DNA from: Margaritifera margaritifera
Lineage: Eukaryota; Mollusca; Bivalvia; Unionida; Margaritiferidae
Direction: 5' to 3'
Assembly (NCBI GenBank): GCA_029931535.1
Contig: JAQPZY010001037.1
Location: forward strand, 496,001 to 560,000
DNA length: 64,000 bases
Positions 1 to 11,690 of the stretch are shown here, in pieces; positions within the stretch are counted from its first letter, which is position 1, and each line of letters opens with the position of its first letter. A program made the translations under genes and the position numbers. The notes below the pieces were generated by a model. That model saw only the letters and a program-made list of their open reading frames with translations, made no database searches and had not been told where the DNA came from.

Positions 1-1129
1 TCGATGATGATGATAATTTCAAAAATATAACATGTATCTGTAAAACATATAACATCAGACACTTACAAATATATGCATAAGCATTTACATTCTCAAAACA
101 ACATTAAATTTTGAGAAAGAAATAATAACTACAGTAAATAATTAAGATTCATTTCAAGTATCTAAACCCTCCAGCAAATTAAACGAAAATGTTAAATAAG
201 ATTTAATCATGTGAGAACATAAAGCGACATTTTTTCGTTTACTTCTTTCTTAATAATTGCTGCCACAGAGGCCCGGCTAGGGTGGATTCCGGATTTCTTT
301 TATCAACCAGGACACGATTTTGAGAAGTGGTTGTTCGTGTTATCTAAAATTAAGAACTTTCTCCGTGTTACACTGACAAACCCATTTACCGAAAAATCGA
401 AATTTAAGATTTCGGTGAGTGTAAAGCTCATGAAAAAAGATTACATAAAAAGCATAATTAGGTAATCACGTGTATTTCCAGTTAAAAGTTCCCTCACGGT
501 GCTGTCAATCAAAATGTTATCAAAATACTCTTAATGAACAAAAGTTATGAGATATGCAAAATTTTGACAGAAACATGTTCCTTTAACCTCCCCACCCCGA
601 CAGCTAATGGAGAAGAAGCTGCTTTGCGGCATATACAACGAACTCTGTATCTAATTGTCCATTGGCTAGCATACATTTAACGAGCTCCACTCGAAGTTCT
701 AACAATTTTGAAACATCAGGATCTGCCTTCTCTATATTTTCAGGTTGGACTGTACTTCCAATGTATAGTTAATCTAGATTTATAATGAATCTGAAATCAT
801 TTTAAAGGTTTATTCACAATGCTTTTAAGGAATGAATCCGTCATATATCAAGTGTCTTAACAAAATCTTTGAAACAAATACTTGCCCCCTTAAAACCGTA
901 GTGTAAGCTGTCCCTTAAAACAGTGGACTGTGATAGTATATGTGTCCAATTTATGAACAACATTAACAAGTGACATAAAATTAAAACAATACAACAAAAA
1001 TTATGTGTACATTCATCCTGTAAGATGTTTACTTATATAATCATACACATGAGGAAATAATAACAAAGAATATTAAAATAGATGGCTCCATCTTAAGGTG
1101 TCAGTGTGCTGCCATATATTTCGTGCTCA
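1..1129. other. 3' flank of the TRIM-like gene
   Basis: AT-rich non-coding sequence downstream of the minus-strand TRIM-like gene. On the minus strand an AATAAA hexamer lies at 814-809, about 315 bases past the stop codon, and is a possible polyadenylation signal. No other gene or recognisable repeat was seen. Confidence 0.4.
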
Positions 1130-3235
1130 CTATTTCAATTTAAATTTATGCACTAGTTTTAGTTCGTTTTCTTCCGTAAGGAGAAATTCGTCGCTTTCTG
1201 CAGTAAGGAGAAATTCGTCACCACTGGAACAGAAGCAGATAGCTAAGGGGTGTTTTGGAATTCCGGTGGAGAACACTTGTAGAGGAGCCCCGTCTGGAGA
1301 CACTTGATGTATGTTGTGAGACTTCTTACCAACAACATACAGATTGTCTTCTCCGTCCACCGCTACTCCGCATGCACCATCCAGTGCCTGGTGCTGATAT
1401 TTGAATATTATAGTGCCATCTACACTGTATGCGTACACTAGAGCCGAATTGCAGTAATTTGAGACGTAAATACGTGTCCTACTATTATTCACTGTCAACT
1501 CAGAAGTAAAAGGAGACGGACAAACTTCAACAATGGTTTTCTCTAACCCATCCATGGATACTATACACCAAGATAGAATATCGTTCCTCGTGCCACTTAC
1601 AACCAGCTGATCTCTAGACAGGGCGGCTATCCCACCACATCTCAGACTCGTGTTGATTATCCTCCCTGGTTGTATGGATCTATCCACAGTCAGAAGCTGG
1701 ATCTTATTCTCACGATCAAATGTCACTGCTACCTGAGATCCGTCAACCACACACACGCCCCAGGGTACTGAAGTCAGTTCATAGTCTGCAAGTTTCTGAT
1801 GTGATGTGTCATACAGTCTACATGTAGAATTAAAATAATCCACAAGCATGATTTTATCATCTGGTAGACAGGTTATACCAACGTAAGTGGGACTATTGCC
1901 ATCGAGATAGTCTGATTTAAACCGTTCAATTATTTCCGGTTTGCAATCCTTCAGTGGTTTAGAAGTGAGATATTTTTGTGGCAGTTTACGTCCTACTACA
2001 ATTGTCTTCTTTGGTCGACATGCATCCTGTCTTACCACGGTTGTGTTTCCTCTTTTCTCTATAGTGATAGGCAAAAAAGAAGGCGTAAGACTGTGTTTCT
2101 TTTCAACAATGTCAAATTTGGCGATATTGGTGTCACTACCTTCCACCAAAGACAGGAGACGATCATCAAGACAAAGTTTGACTTCAACATGTCTAACTTC
2201 ACAGTATTTCTCATTCAGAGACGACTCATAATAGACAAGTTGTTCCTCAGTTTTATGCAGAGTGGTCAAAACACGAAGAGGATTGCCATGTGCCAACACT
2301 TTTTCCAGAAGATGAAGGGAGTTTGAAATCGCGGAACTGATGGATTCACATTGTTGATTTTCTTCGTGTCGGACCATTGATTCCTCTATCAGGAGAGCAT
2401 TTTTCTCAATCGTGATTTTGGCTTTAACGTTGTCGAGTAAAGTGTTAATTTTCTTCCTGAGCACCTCGATTTCATCAGGAATATTCTTCACTTGAGCTTC
2501 AATCTTTCTCATTGATCCTTCATTTTCATTCTTAAATTGATCCAAGTGAGACTTGAGTTGTTTCAATCGGCCCAATAATGTATTTGCTTCTTTTTCCTTC
2601 AGTAATTTTTCGGAATGGTCCCTTATTTGAAGAACTTCTATGCAGCCCCTGTGACTCTTGTAGAAACATTCTGAGCAGCACATACTATTATGGGATTTAC
2701 AGTAAAACTCAAATTCTTTACCAACATGTTCGGAACAGGTGACACTCACTGACAGGCTAACTGCTAGTTCGAGATCTGTGATTAGGTCTTGTATATTTAC
2801 GACAGAATGGTCTCTCGTTGCCTTTTTTCTATGCACCTTCTCACATGTCAGACAAAGGGCTTCTTTACATACCGTACAGTAACTTGTAGCTCTAACCGAG
2901 ATTCCCTCATACAGACACGAATCACAGTTCTTATCTACTTTCCTTTTCTCCGGTGGTAACACAGACAACAACACAGTATTGTATGGATAATGGTCTGCCC
3001 ACTTATCCACAGGAATATCAGGAAGTGGGGGAAATGTTTCCTTTCTGCACTCCGGGCATTTGAAAGTAGCACTTTTTTCCACCGTAGGTACATTCTTCAC
3101 AATATATTTGTGTAGACAATGTTGGCAGTAGGTATGGAGACATGGTAAATTCTTTGGTGCTGTATATACATCGAGACATATCGGACAACGTAACCCTTGA
3201 GCGTCAGAAGAGACGGATTTTACGCTGCTAGCCAT
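1130..3235 (-). CDS. TRIM-like RING/B-box/coiled-coil/beta-propeller protein
   Basis: Probable E3 ubiquitin ligase of the tripartite-motif class, in one exon. The open frame runs upstream to a GTG at 3301, but the first ATG is at 3235 (A at -3, G at +4), giving 701 residues and placing the RING near the N-terminus as is usual. Residues about 17-65 form a C3HC4 RING (RCPICLDVY, PCLHTYCQHC, KCPEC). Residues about 104-150 form a B-box1-like zinc motif and 167-203 a B-box2 (CSEHVGKEFEFYC...CCSEC..SH). Residues about 205-330 are a heptad-rich coiled coil. Residues about 430-700 hold repeated GI/V..D...V.D strands ending in GVAVDGEDNLYVVG, an NHL or YncE-like beta-propeller. Family knowledge: intronless TRIM2/3/45/56-like genes are greatly expanded in bivalves and many are linked to innate defence. 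The substrate is unknown. The frame is intact and all zinc ligands are visible. Confidence 0.93.
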   Translation of the reverse strand: MASSVKSVSSDAQGLRCPICLDVYTAPKNLPCLHTYCQHCLHKYIVKNVPTVEKSATFKCPECRKETFPPLPDIPVDKWADHYPYNTVLLSVLPPEKRKVDKNCDSCLYEGISVRATSYCTVCKEALCLTCEKVHRKKATRDHSVVNIQDLITDLELAVSLSVSVTCSEHVGKEFEFYCKSHNSMCCSECFYKSHRGCIEVLQIRDHSEKLLKEKEANTLLGRLKQLKSHLDQFKNENEGSMRKIEAQVKNIPDEIEVLRKKINTLLDNVKAKITIEKNALLIEESMVRHEENQQCESISSAISNSLHLLEKVLAHGNPLRVLTTLHKTEEQLVYYESSLNEKYCEVRHVEVKLCLDDRLLSLVEGSDTNIAKFDIVEKKHSLTPSFLPITIEKRGNTTVVRQDACRPKKTIVVGRKLPQKYLTSKPLKDCKPEIIERFKSDYLDGNSPTYVGITCLPDDKIMLVDYFNSTCRLYDTSHQKLADYELTSVPWGVCVVDGSQVAVTFDRENKIQLLTVDRSIQPGRIINTSLRCGGIAALSRDQLVVSGTRNDILSWCIVSMDGLEKTIVEVCPSPFTSELTVNNSRTRIYVSNYCNSALVYAYSVDGTIIFKYQHQALDGACGVAVDGEDNLYVVGKKSHNIHQVSPDGAPLQVFSTGIPKHPLAICFCSSGDEFLLTAESDEFLLTEENELKLVHKFKLK

Positions 3236-3876
3236 AGTATTTGAATGTATAATACTGCTTTCTCCTTGCTTGATCTTCTTTGTAAATGCTTGCGTAGTCA
3301 CCCAGATAAATCGTGGTCGATGTTGTTGACATACTTGACGTTCTACTTCCGGGTTAAGGTCACAGGTAGCGTTTACATGGAGTTAATCGTATTCCTTTTG
3401 TTTAATATCTGGATATCAAGAAAAATACCAGTATAACTGGTGTGTACACGTTTTTAAAAGTACTGGTATAACTTATTCAAATTTAAAAGAAAAAAATAAA
3501 TAATACTTTAGATACAGCGTGACTATGTACAAATAACCTTGCCTAAATAGTATCCGCTAAACTGATAAACGTGTTGGCATCAACACAATTCGACCTGGAA
3601 CAATTCGTTCCTGGGATAATTCATTCACTTTCTAGATTTGGACAAACTATGTCATAACCTTTGCACTTTACCTATACGTAAGTATGAATGTATATGTATT
3701 TTTGCTAGAATGAACAGGTATGTAGATATGTTTGTCTGTATGTATATATAACCGAAAGATGAATTATTGGTAGGGAGGTCGATACATTATTTAATGTAGG
3801 TCCGTAGATAGTTAGTTGAAGTATAAAAATAAAAGCAATTCACTTCCGAAAGAGGTTAATATATTCTATCTCTGAC
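3236..3876. other. 5' flank of the TRIM-like gene
   Basis: Non-coding AT-rich stretch that should contain the minus-strand promoter. I see no convincing TATA box or initiator. Around 3590-3640 there are short repeats of the theme caattcgttcctggga, and related words recur at 4135-4205. Confidence 0.3.
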
Positions 3877-3956
3877 ACTACTGCTACTACTACTACTAAT
3901 ACTACTGCTACTACTACTACTAATTATTATTATTATTGTTGTTATTATTATTATTC
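3877..3956. repeat. (CTA/TTA)n trinucleotide microsatellite
   Basis: Runs of ctactactactaat pass into (tta)n with interruptions. Confidence 0.85.
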
Positions 3957-4398
3957 GAAATTACAAAGTATATTAATTAGTCAGAAAATAAACACGCTTT
4001 TATTTCTGTAAAATGTCCAACTTTTGTTTGCAATCTAATTATAAAATGCAGCACCAAAATTTTCCAGAGCATGTGTTGTAAGCTGTCAAAATCAGAAATA
4101 GTGATGATTTGTGTATGAAACATATATTCGCAGGGACAAATTGCCCGAAGGTACAAATTGTCCATGGACAAGTTGTCTGGAATGAATTGTTCAGGGACGA
4201 ATTCCGATCAAAGAAGCTTTTTTCTTTGGCGGGGGAGGGGGGAATGGGTGTTCTCCTGCAGTTTGGTGTTGCGAACGCTTGTACCATTTGAAATAATGAT
4301 GGCACTGTCGGCCAAGGACCTATTTCAACGGTCGACATAACACAGATTTTCCCATTGACCATTAGGTCCAGCTAACATAAAAACAAAATGGTCCTGTT

Positions 4399-5163
4399 GA
4401 AAATCAACTGGTCCTCCCAATCAAATTAAAATAATCTCATTAATGTGTTAAATTGCGGTATTCTGAAAACATGTGTGAACGCAGTAATACATGCGACTTT
4501 TTTTTTTTTTTTAAAAAACCCACTTTATTATTGCTGAAAGTATTTATTAAAAAATTCTCGACTTTTCATGGCAAACATTACTTTTGTTCTTATAGTTGTT
4601 ACATCTTGTAACAAAATTTCCATTTTTTCTCGTCAATGCAGCATGGTTTGCACGTCAAAGCTATTTTACCGTGTACCAACCAGCTAGACTCCTGCTCTCA
4701 TTTCGGCAATATTCACGCTTTCTTCTCGCTTATACTTCCTTTGGTGCTGTAACTTTTCTTCTTCCGTTTTTTTTTCCGGCGGTGGCTTATATTCCAACAG
4801 AAATCTTTCCATGGTTAGGGAAGAGTTGTTGGTTAGAGATTAAAGGCCACCGCCATTTTGCTTCATGACCCGACACAAATGCATCACATATCTGAATTGG
4901 TTAAAAATTTGGTGGCAGATATAGCTTGTACACATGCCCTTTACACTACCATTTATAATTTAGTGTAAAGATCCGATGATATTTAAATTTAGATATTTGG
5001 CAAGATATTGGAACATACTTAACATCGGAAAATGTTGTCAGATGAAACTTGATGATTAAATAGAATTTATTTAATAACGACTTCGGAAAATTTAACTGGG
5101 CCTGCGGCTGTCAGTATTAACTGGCCCTCCTCAAAACACACAGGCCATTAGGCGGCTTTTCAG
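4399..5163. repeat. dispersed repeat, interrupted copy
   Basis: The outer parts (4399-4435 and 5085-5163) match 61021-61168 in the same order and orientation, for example cctcccaatcaaattaaa and gctgtcagtatta. The copy near 61 kb has only a few bases between these parts, whereas here about 650 bases intervene. Either this copy carries an insertion or the other has a deletion. No coding sequence is recognised. Confidence 0.5.
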
Positions 5164-5278
5164 AGGATAAATCGACCCCTGTATTTATACCATTGCAGAT
5201 GTAACAAAATGTGCCGTAATAAATAGTTTTCTTTTTGGACTCCAATTTTGCGATTGTTCCAAATATATTAGGTGAAAA

Positions 5279-5411
5279 CGTTATCACCCAGCATAGCTCA
5301 TGTGTCGTTATCACCCAGCATAGGTCAAGTGTCGTTATCACCCAGCATAGCTCAAGTGTCGTTATCACACAGCATAGCTCAAGTGTCGTTATCACCCAGC
5401 ATAGCTCAAGT
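5279..5411. repeat. 27-bp minisatellite, five copies
   Basis: The unit cgttatcacccagcatagct... repeats at 5279, 5306, 5333, 5360 and 5387 with few changes. The unit is a multiple of three, so spurious ORFs appear on both strands. Confidence 0.92.
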
Positions 5412-6655
5412 TATATCAGTGTTATTAATGCAACGTATGGAGATAAAATGTTAAGGTTCATTATAACACTTGGGTTAATACTCCCTGCATTTTTTGTCAT
5501 TTGACGTTAAATGAGCAGAACAGAAACCATACATTGAATTATAACTGCTGGTAGTACTCAATAACAATATTGTAATTGCTAATAGGCAAAAATATTTTGT
5601 AAAAACTAGAACCAGAACATAGAATCTATTTTTTGTTGGTTTCTAAAACTTCGTTAAAATCTAAAACATTCACATGCACTTTGAACTGACTCATTAAGTA
5701 TATAATTGTCAAATTGATGTTAATCACCCGTAACAGCAGTGACCACTAGTCATTATGGTCTGAATACATGGCCACAATGATGCGAAGGCATTTGTACATG
5801 TGATCTCCAGTACATTTATCGGGTTGTTTCATAATAATATTACATTTGTCGGGGTTGTTTCAAAATATTGTTCAAGTCTTTTCGACTGTGTATTTTTTTT
5901 GTGACGTTTAGAAATTAGAAAAAATTAAATAGCTTGTTCTTCCTGAAATGTATTAAATATTTTTATATGCTAGCAATTGCCGTAATGGAATATGGTAATG
6001 CCTGCAGTTAGAATTCATTAGAAATAAATTGCAGAATAAATTTATGGATTATTTTATTTAACGATATCCTGTAGGCGAAGAAGAGAGAAAAAACTTTCAA
6101 GTAGTAAGTGAGAATTATCTCCCCCTCAACCATTCTTGCTTCTTTGTTGTCTGTCCGTTAGTTCTCACGTCTGTCCATCCGTCTGCATCACGTCTTGTAA
6201 GCAAGATAACTGAATAACTATTTAGACAAAGGAGACCAAATTTGAAATTTTGATACTATTGGTGGATCCCAAGACTTGATTTTGTTTTAGTAACGTTGTC
6301 TTCATATTTCAATTTTTTATAAATGTTTCAACTATGCAGTATTGGGTTTTATTTTAGTGTTGTTGCACACGTATGCAAGTTGCTTGGTATGTTGCACTAA
6401 TAATTGTCGTCATAGTTTGAGTGGTCTACTAATATTTTTTTTTTACACACTTACGGCATTTGATTGGTCATTTGTAAGTCATACTTACATTTTAAGTAAT
6501 TATGATCTTAAATTTTCGCCAATCAGATCGCATGAAATCTATCAGACGTGGTTCTTCACACAGCTTAAAAGCATATATGCTATTATCTATGTAATTTATC
6601 AATTTGGTATACACTTCGTAATGAGATATTGAAATATATCAGTGGGAGAAAAATG
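5412..6655. other. non-coding stretch
   Basis: No gene seen. Around 6140-6260 there is a ctgtccgt-rich segment of the type often dispersed in mollusc genomes; similar wording occurs at 36990-37110 and 63240-63330. Confidence 0.3.
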
Positions 6656-6702
6656 ATATCTCCACAATGGCGATACCAATTATATCGCCACAGCGGAGAT
6701 AT
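6656..6702. repeat. short imperfect palindrome
   Basis: atatctcc...tggcgata, a short loop, then tatcgcca...ggagatat: two arms of about 20 bases around a five-base loop. It is followed at about 6795-6855 by (ttctt)n and (ctct)n tracts. Confidence 0.6.
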
Positions 6703-7301
6703 AACTTTTGGAACTACTTTCTTTCCCCATTTAGGAAATATATCTGTCCTTAAATATGGTATTCAAATCTGTATTTCTTTATTAAGGACTCTTTCATTTC
6801 TTCTTCTTCTTTTTCTTCTTCTTCTTCGTCTCTCGCTCTCTCTATCTCTCTCAGGATGAACAGATCTTAAAATGTGTCCAGGCTGTAACCCTCTAGTATG
6901 CATTTATTTAATCAATAAGGGGGTACCTAAAATGAAATGCCTAAAATAGAACACCAAAGAATAAAAGCAGGCTTCAAGTATTAACTTTTTTAATTAGTTT
7001 TCCACATGAATCCTGCAAATGATTAATGAGTGTACGTATATGAACTGTTCCTAAAAAAATCTCTTCATTTTCGTTTGAAAACAGTCATTAATTTGACAAA
7101 ATACACAATTTGAAGCATTATTTGTACAAGATACATTTTTATAAGGTCACTGTCCTTAAAATTATTGTAAATTTGGGAACTTCTTTTTATAGATAAAGTA
7201 TTGCAGCCGTTATTAGCATTGGCACAGAATGGAGGAAAAATCCATGCAAGTCAAATGTTTTTGCCTTTAAAAATATATAATAAAAAGAAAATCTATGTTT
7301 T

Positions 7302-7433
7302 GTTTTTTTTAGTAGATATAAGGAAATATTTCACAAGTGGCATATTCTTGCTAAATGTGGCTTCGCCACTCGTGACAATACAATGTTTCCCACTTCACTC
7401 GTGAAATATTTCCTTATATCTACTAAAAAAAAA
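7302..7433. repeat. foldback element with about 32-bp inverted arms
   Basis: The left arm tttagtagatataaggaaat... ends in tttcac near 7334. Its reverse complement begins gtgaaatatttccttatat at 7401. The 66-base loop carries the shorter inverted pair cacaagtgg and ccacttcactcgtg. It resembles a small foldback MITE, or an RNA hairpin if transcribed. Confidence 0.75.
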
Positions 7434-8070
7434 TTGGATATTCTCCATTTATCTACAAAATGTTATAAAAAAATGTTTGGTTAACATGTTGCCAAAAATA
7501 GGTGCAGTGAATATTTTTAATGGTTGGATAAGCGTGACTGGTTCTCTGTTTATCGATTTGTAGTTCCATTTGAACTGGAATGGTAATTAAACAAAAGATG
7601 CATCTGTAAATGTGACCAGAGTATATCAGTATACAAATTTTCGTTTAAAAGAAACGTATGATTTCCGTTTCTTCCATTTTCCGTCGAGATGGTAAGGGAA
7701 TTAATTCTTCCGTGTTTAAAATGAACTACTTCTCAGCGGTATGATTTCCCTTAAATCACAAGTTAATATAAAGCGACTCTCATCATTACACCACAACACG
7801 ATCCGTGTGACGTATTTCTGATTATATGTTTCTTGACCATATAATGAACGCTTACATATTTTACAGCCAATTGTTGTAGATTTAGTCCAAGTCAAGCGTT
7901 AGTTTAACAAAATAAAAATAAACAGTAGTAAATAAATAAATATGATTACGCATTTCTTAGTACCTATGTTGTATGACGTTTGAAGAGAATCTTTAAATAT
8001 GAAGAACATATTATAAAATATTAGTATAAATAAAGAGAGAGATAAGAAAACACGCATTCTAGCGATATGT
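7434..8070. other. non-coding AT-rich stretch
   Basis: Nothing recognised beyond general AT richness leading into the ORF cluster at 8-10 kb. Confidence 0.3.
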
Positions 8071-8316
8071 ATGCGTAAGTGGACTTTTATTCGACAACGT
8101 ATGCGAGAAATTATTGAGATCAAAAATGATTTGATAAAAGAGATTGAAACACTACGAAAGCATGATATCAAATATAAAATGGTATGCAAAAATTTAAAAT
8201 GGTTACAGACAAGTATGGGAACAGTTTCAGCTGGTATAGGTAGTTCAATAGCTGAATTGTGTTTATATGCAATAGCTACTGGTATAGTTTTTTCCATTAA
8301 CAGTCACGTGATGTAG
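8071..8316 (+). CDS. short helical ORF with a hydrophobic C-terminus
   Basis: An 81-residue frame starting at an ATG in very AT-rich DNA. Residues 1-50 are charged and heptad-like (EIIEIKNDLIKEIETLRKHD), and residues 48-76 are hydrophobic with small residues (GTVSAGIGSSIAEL). A coiled coil followed by a hydrophobic segment is seen in apolipoprotein L-like and alpha-helical membrane-active proteins, but I do not recognise the family. It may be one exon or a fragment of a larger decayed gene that continues in pieces to 10.3 kb. A chance ORF cannot be excluded. Confidence 0.3.
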   Translation: MRKWTFIRQRMREIIEIKNDLIKEIETLRKHDIKYKMVCKNLKWLQTSMGTVSAGIGSSIAELCLYAIATGIVFSINSHVM

Positions 8317-8320
8317 CACA

Positions 8321-8521
8321 TTGGTTATAATAATTATTTCAAAAACTCTAAATGGAGAGATCATTCGCAATAAAGTTTTAAAACACGACGAAATAGTCAC
8401 AACTGCAAATGGTGACAATGAAGTAAGTATTGATGTAGAATGTTTGAAACACAACTCAAAAGTGAATATCATTTGTAGTAACAATTACGCTGCAATAATC
8501 ACAGCAGAAAATGTTATTTGA
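8321..8521 (+). CDS. short ORF following the 8.1-kb ORF
   Basis: A 66-residue open frame five bases after the previous stop codon and in a different reading frame (8071 and 8321 differ by 250). It contains SIDVECLKHNSKVNIICSNN. No family is recognised. It could be the frameshifted continuation of the upstream ORF or a chance frame. Confidence 0.2.
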   Translation: MVIIIISKTLNGEIIRNKVLKHDEIVTTANGDNEVSIDVECLKHNSKVNIICSNNYAAIITAENVI

Positions 8522-9063
8522 CTAGCATTAAATAGCCAGTGAAATATAAATGCATGTACTGAATATAATACAATTTGTACGTTTTTGAAACCCCAAAATA
8601 TGATCGTTTTCCTAGACCAACTCAATAACAGCAAACAATTACAGTAATGGATATTATTCGTGCCAGTTAAAAACTATTTTGTTTCTTCACGGAGACATTG
8701 TTTCGTAAAATCATAATGGTTACTACAAACAGTTATAAAATATTACAATTAACAAATTTATCATCAGCATCAGATATAAAGATGGAAGGGTGATAGATTT
8801 TCGCGCCATTCTTGTAACATGTATTTTCCATGTTAAGTAAGTGCTATGACTGGGGAGATATCAATTCCATATCCTTGCGAACCTTTAAACATTGATACAA
8901 AACCGACAAATAGATACAACAGTACGTCAAACAACTGACAGTGACTTGAACCTGTGCAATAACCGTATCTCCAATTTCCGTGACTCTTGCAAATTAGCTG
9001 ATGCAGCCAATAAAAGATTTGTATCAAGGGAAGTTGATAACTAAATACTAAACACATTTAGCG

Positions 9064-9957
9064 AAAAAAATTTAAAATACACCAAGACGTGTGGAAAAAT
9101 TTTGCAATATATTATCTGATATTGAACAGAATGTCAACGAAAGAGCTACCAAACTCTCTGAGCTAAGGAAACAGATTCAGGAGAATATAAACAGATTTAT
9201 GAAGCTCAAGACTTGTTCAAACTGAGATTCAACACTTTATTTACTGCTATTCAAGCTCTACAGTAAGTAAGACAAAGAGCAGATAATTTACCTATCGTTA
9301 AAAATATATATACAACCGATCGAACAGAGGATAAACAGTGAGACAGAGACATTGGAGAGTGACATGGAGGATGTAAAAAACATCTCTGGAAAATCATGTC
9401 ACTTTACAATCTCAACTTAAACAGTTACAGCGAGATTTGAATAACGACATCAGATAGAACGATCAAAAGACGAAAAGGCTGATGAATGATTTGTACACAA
9501 AAATTACTATACTGAACAACAAAATAACAACTACCACCAATACATTGCTAGAGTTGAGGAGAAGCAATGATTTAACAGAGAAGACCAAAAAGATAGAGGA
9601 TATCAAAGTTGCAATAAATATGAATGAAAACACAATTAGATCTTTTAAAACAACATACGATCTAGTCATTACAGATTTAAGTGATAAAATCAAGACAATA
9701 AAAGTTGTTACAGTCAAACTCTTTTTTAACAAATTGCACATTGAGGTTGAACAGTCTAAAACAGATACAAAAGAGTACATTATGGAAAAGTGGTCAATAA
9801 TATCGGTGTGGTGCAAGGTAAACAGAAGATTACAACGAATCAGAACAGATTTAAATGATTTGGAACAAAAGTTTACAACAGATAAAGAGACTCGCGTTAT
9901 AAGTGGTAGCATTGATATAGTTAACACTGATATAAACGAACACATTAAAAACTGAAT
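9064..9957 (+). pseudogene. decayed coiled-coil gene
   Basis: From about 9090 the frames read as broken coiled coil (NVNERATKLSELRKQIQENI), and 9482-9955 is open for 157 residues rich in K, E, I, T and N with heptad spacing. A conspicuous WSIISVWCKVNRRLQRI block is followed by RTDLNDLEQKF. It ends SGSIDIVNTDINEHIKN then TGA. After the stop the same frame continues as a sequence paralogous to that following the 48-bp repeat array at 10.08-10.28 kb. Earlier frameshifts and stops mark it as a relic. Long helices plus the upstream hydrophobic ORF suggest a helical membrane-interacting protein, but this is speculative. Confidence 0.4.
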
Positions 9958-10075
9958 TGACCACAAATATGCATATAAAGAGTATTTTTTTTTTTTGGGG
10001 GGGGGGTGATTTACATTTGGAATAAAGGTTTAAAACAGATAAAGATGCATTCAAAATGAAAGAAACGACAAGACT

Positions 10076-10267
10076 CGCATTATAATTGGTAGCATTGATA
10101 TAGTTCACAGTGAAATAAACGAAAGCATTATAATTGTTAGCATTGATATAGTTAACAGTGAAATAAACGAACGCATTATAATTGGTAGCATTGATATAGT
10201 TAACAGTGAAATAAACGAAAGCATTATAATTGTTAGCATTGATATAGTTAACAGTGAAATAAACGAA
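10076..10267 (+). repeat. 48-bp (16-codon) tandem repeat, four copies
   Basis: Units start at 10076, 10124, 10172 and 10220. They alternate cgcattataattggt and agcattataattgtt heads, so the higher-order unit is 96 bp. The plus frame is open through all four as IIIGSIDIVNSEINE-type repeats and ends in TGA at 10280. A single diverged unit of the same type ends the ORF at 9955. Confidence 0.88.
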
Positions 10268-10439
10268 AACATTCAAAACTGAATTGAACATAAATATGGG
10301 AATACAAAATATTTTATTGGATGAATTAAGCAAAATCGATAAAGTCAAACAGGAGTTTAAAGAAAAACTAAACATATACTTGGATGTATATTGCTTTATA
10401 TAGTCGAGGGTACTAGTAGAGAAGTTTTCTAGCAAACTT

Positions 10440-11690
10440 TGCGTACTCTTACACCAGATAGTAATATAGAGTAGACAGTAAAGGCTAATTCTGGAATTAT
10501 GAAAATCTGTGGTAATTTTGATATTTTGTTTGTCGTTTGTGGGAGATGGCCCTCGCTACAAAGATCGTATTATGTTAAAATTTGCAAGTGGTTCAGGATA
10601 GACATTTAAAATCTACTTGTGTTGACTTCACTCAATTTAAAAAAAAAAACAAAAACACACAAAAAAAAGAAGCCTCTACATAGAGTTTATGATTGACAAG
10701 AGCATCGCCATTAGCAACAGCGGCAACGGCATCAACAACATTAATAACAACCACAGTGACGACAACAATGGCATCGTTAAAAAAACGAACGATGACGACG
10801 ACGTGATAATATATTTGATTTGTGAGACAGTTATGATGAACTGATACAAACTGTCTTAATTTAATTTTGATAGATGTGGAACAAATTATTATTCGCGTTG
10901 TCAAGTTCACACATCGAAGGTATAAAAAATAAAAGAAATATTCGAGCACATGTTTTCTAGGTTAAGTTATGTTTGTAGCAGAATTCAAACGTTTAATAAT
11001 TTTCTGATTAACTAATTGATTGATTGACTAATTGTTTGTATGTGTCTTTGTTGGGGTTTCTTTGGTATGTTTTCAAGTAGACTTTTAGTACATATTCTCT
11101 TATCTCTTAACTAAGAATTCTTTATAAATAAAAAAATGACGTGTCGACCACCATTACCGTGTAAATATAAGGAAGATCAAATGCCAGAAGGTAACATACT
11201 AACACCTCATGGATATTCATTTATTTACAGTGGAATAATGGTCAAGGTTATTTCACTAATCACTGAAATTATTATAAAGTATTTTAAACAAAATATAGTG
11301 GTTAGTGGCAAGAAGCTCACGAGATTCTCTCACTTCTTTGGCATGAGGTAATGTTGAACAAAACTTTTCAAGTGAATTAGTCACAGTGACCCAATTTTGG
11401 TGGGCGATATACGATTATCCCATGATGCATCAATATTGCAACTTTGGTGACAGTAGTTAAAAACTATTTTAGAGAAATTTTAAAAAGAGATATTTAAGTC
11501 GTGTTGAACGGATCCTGGAAAACGGGTTATATCGACCAAGTTTAGTTGTGCCTAACTCCGTCTTGATCTTGATTAGTTTCGTGCTACATATTATAAAGAC
11601 ATTTTTTTTTTCACGGAGCAGCATCAACCTTTACAACAAGATCTTACTTAAGCAAATATGTGTCCGTACTCATTTTTGAAAAGTTTTCAA
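10440..11690. other. non-coding stretch with a CAA/ACG-rich tract
   Basis: Around 10690-10805 the sequence is an irregular trinucleotide-like tract (aacaacatt, gacgacgacg). Poly-T and poly-G runs adjoin at 9986-10008. No gene recognised. Confidence 0.3.

Noticed and set aside
5235..5504. Overlapping ORFs in several frames
   Set aside because: Artefacts of the 27-bp repeat, whose period is a multiple of three.
9954..9990. UGA read as tryptophan (mitochondrial code) to extend the coiled-coil ORF
   Set aside because: Other stop codons follow within a short distance and nothing else is mitochondrial; ordinary decay explains it better.
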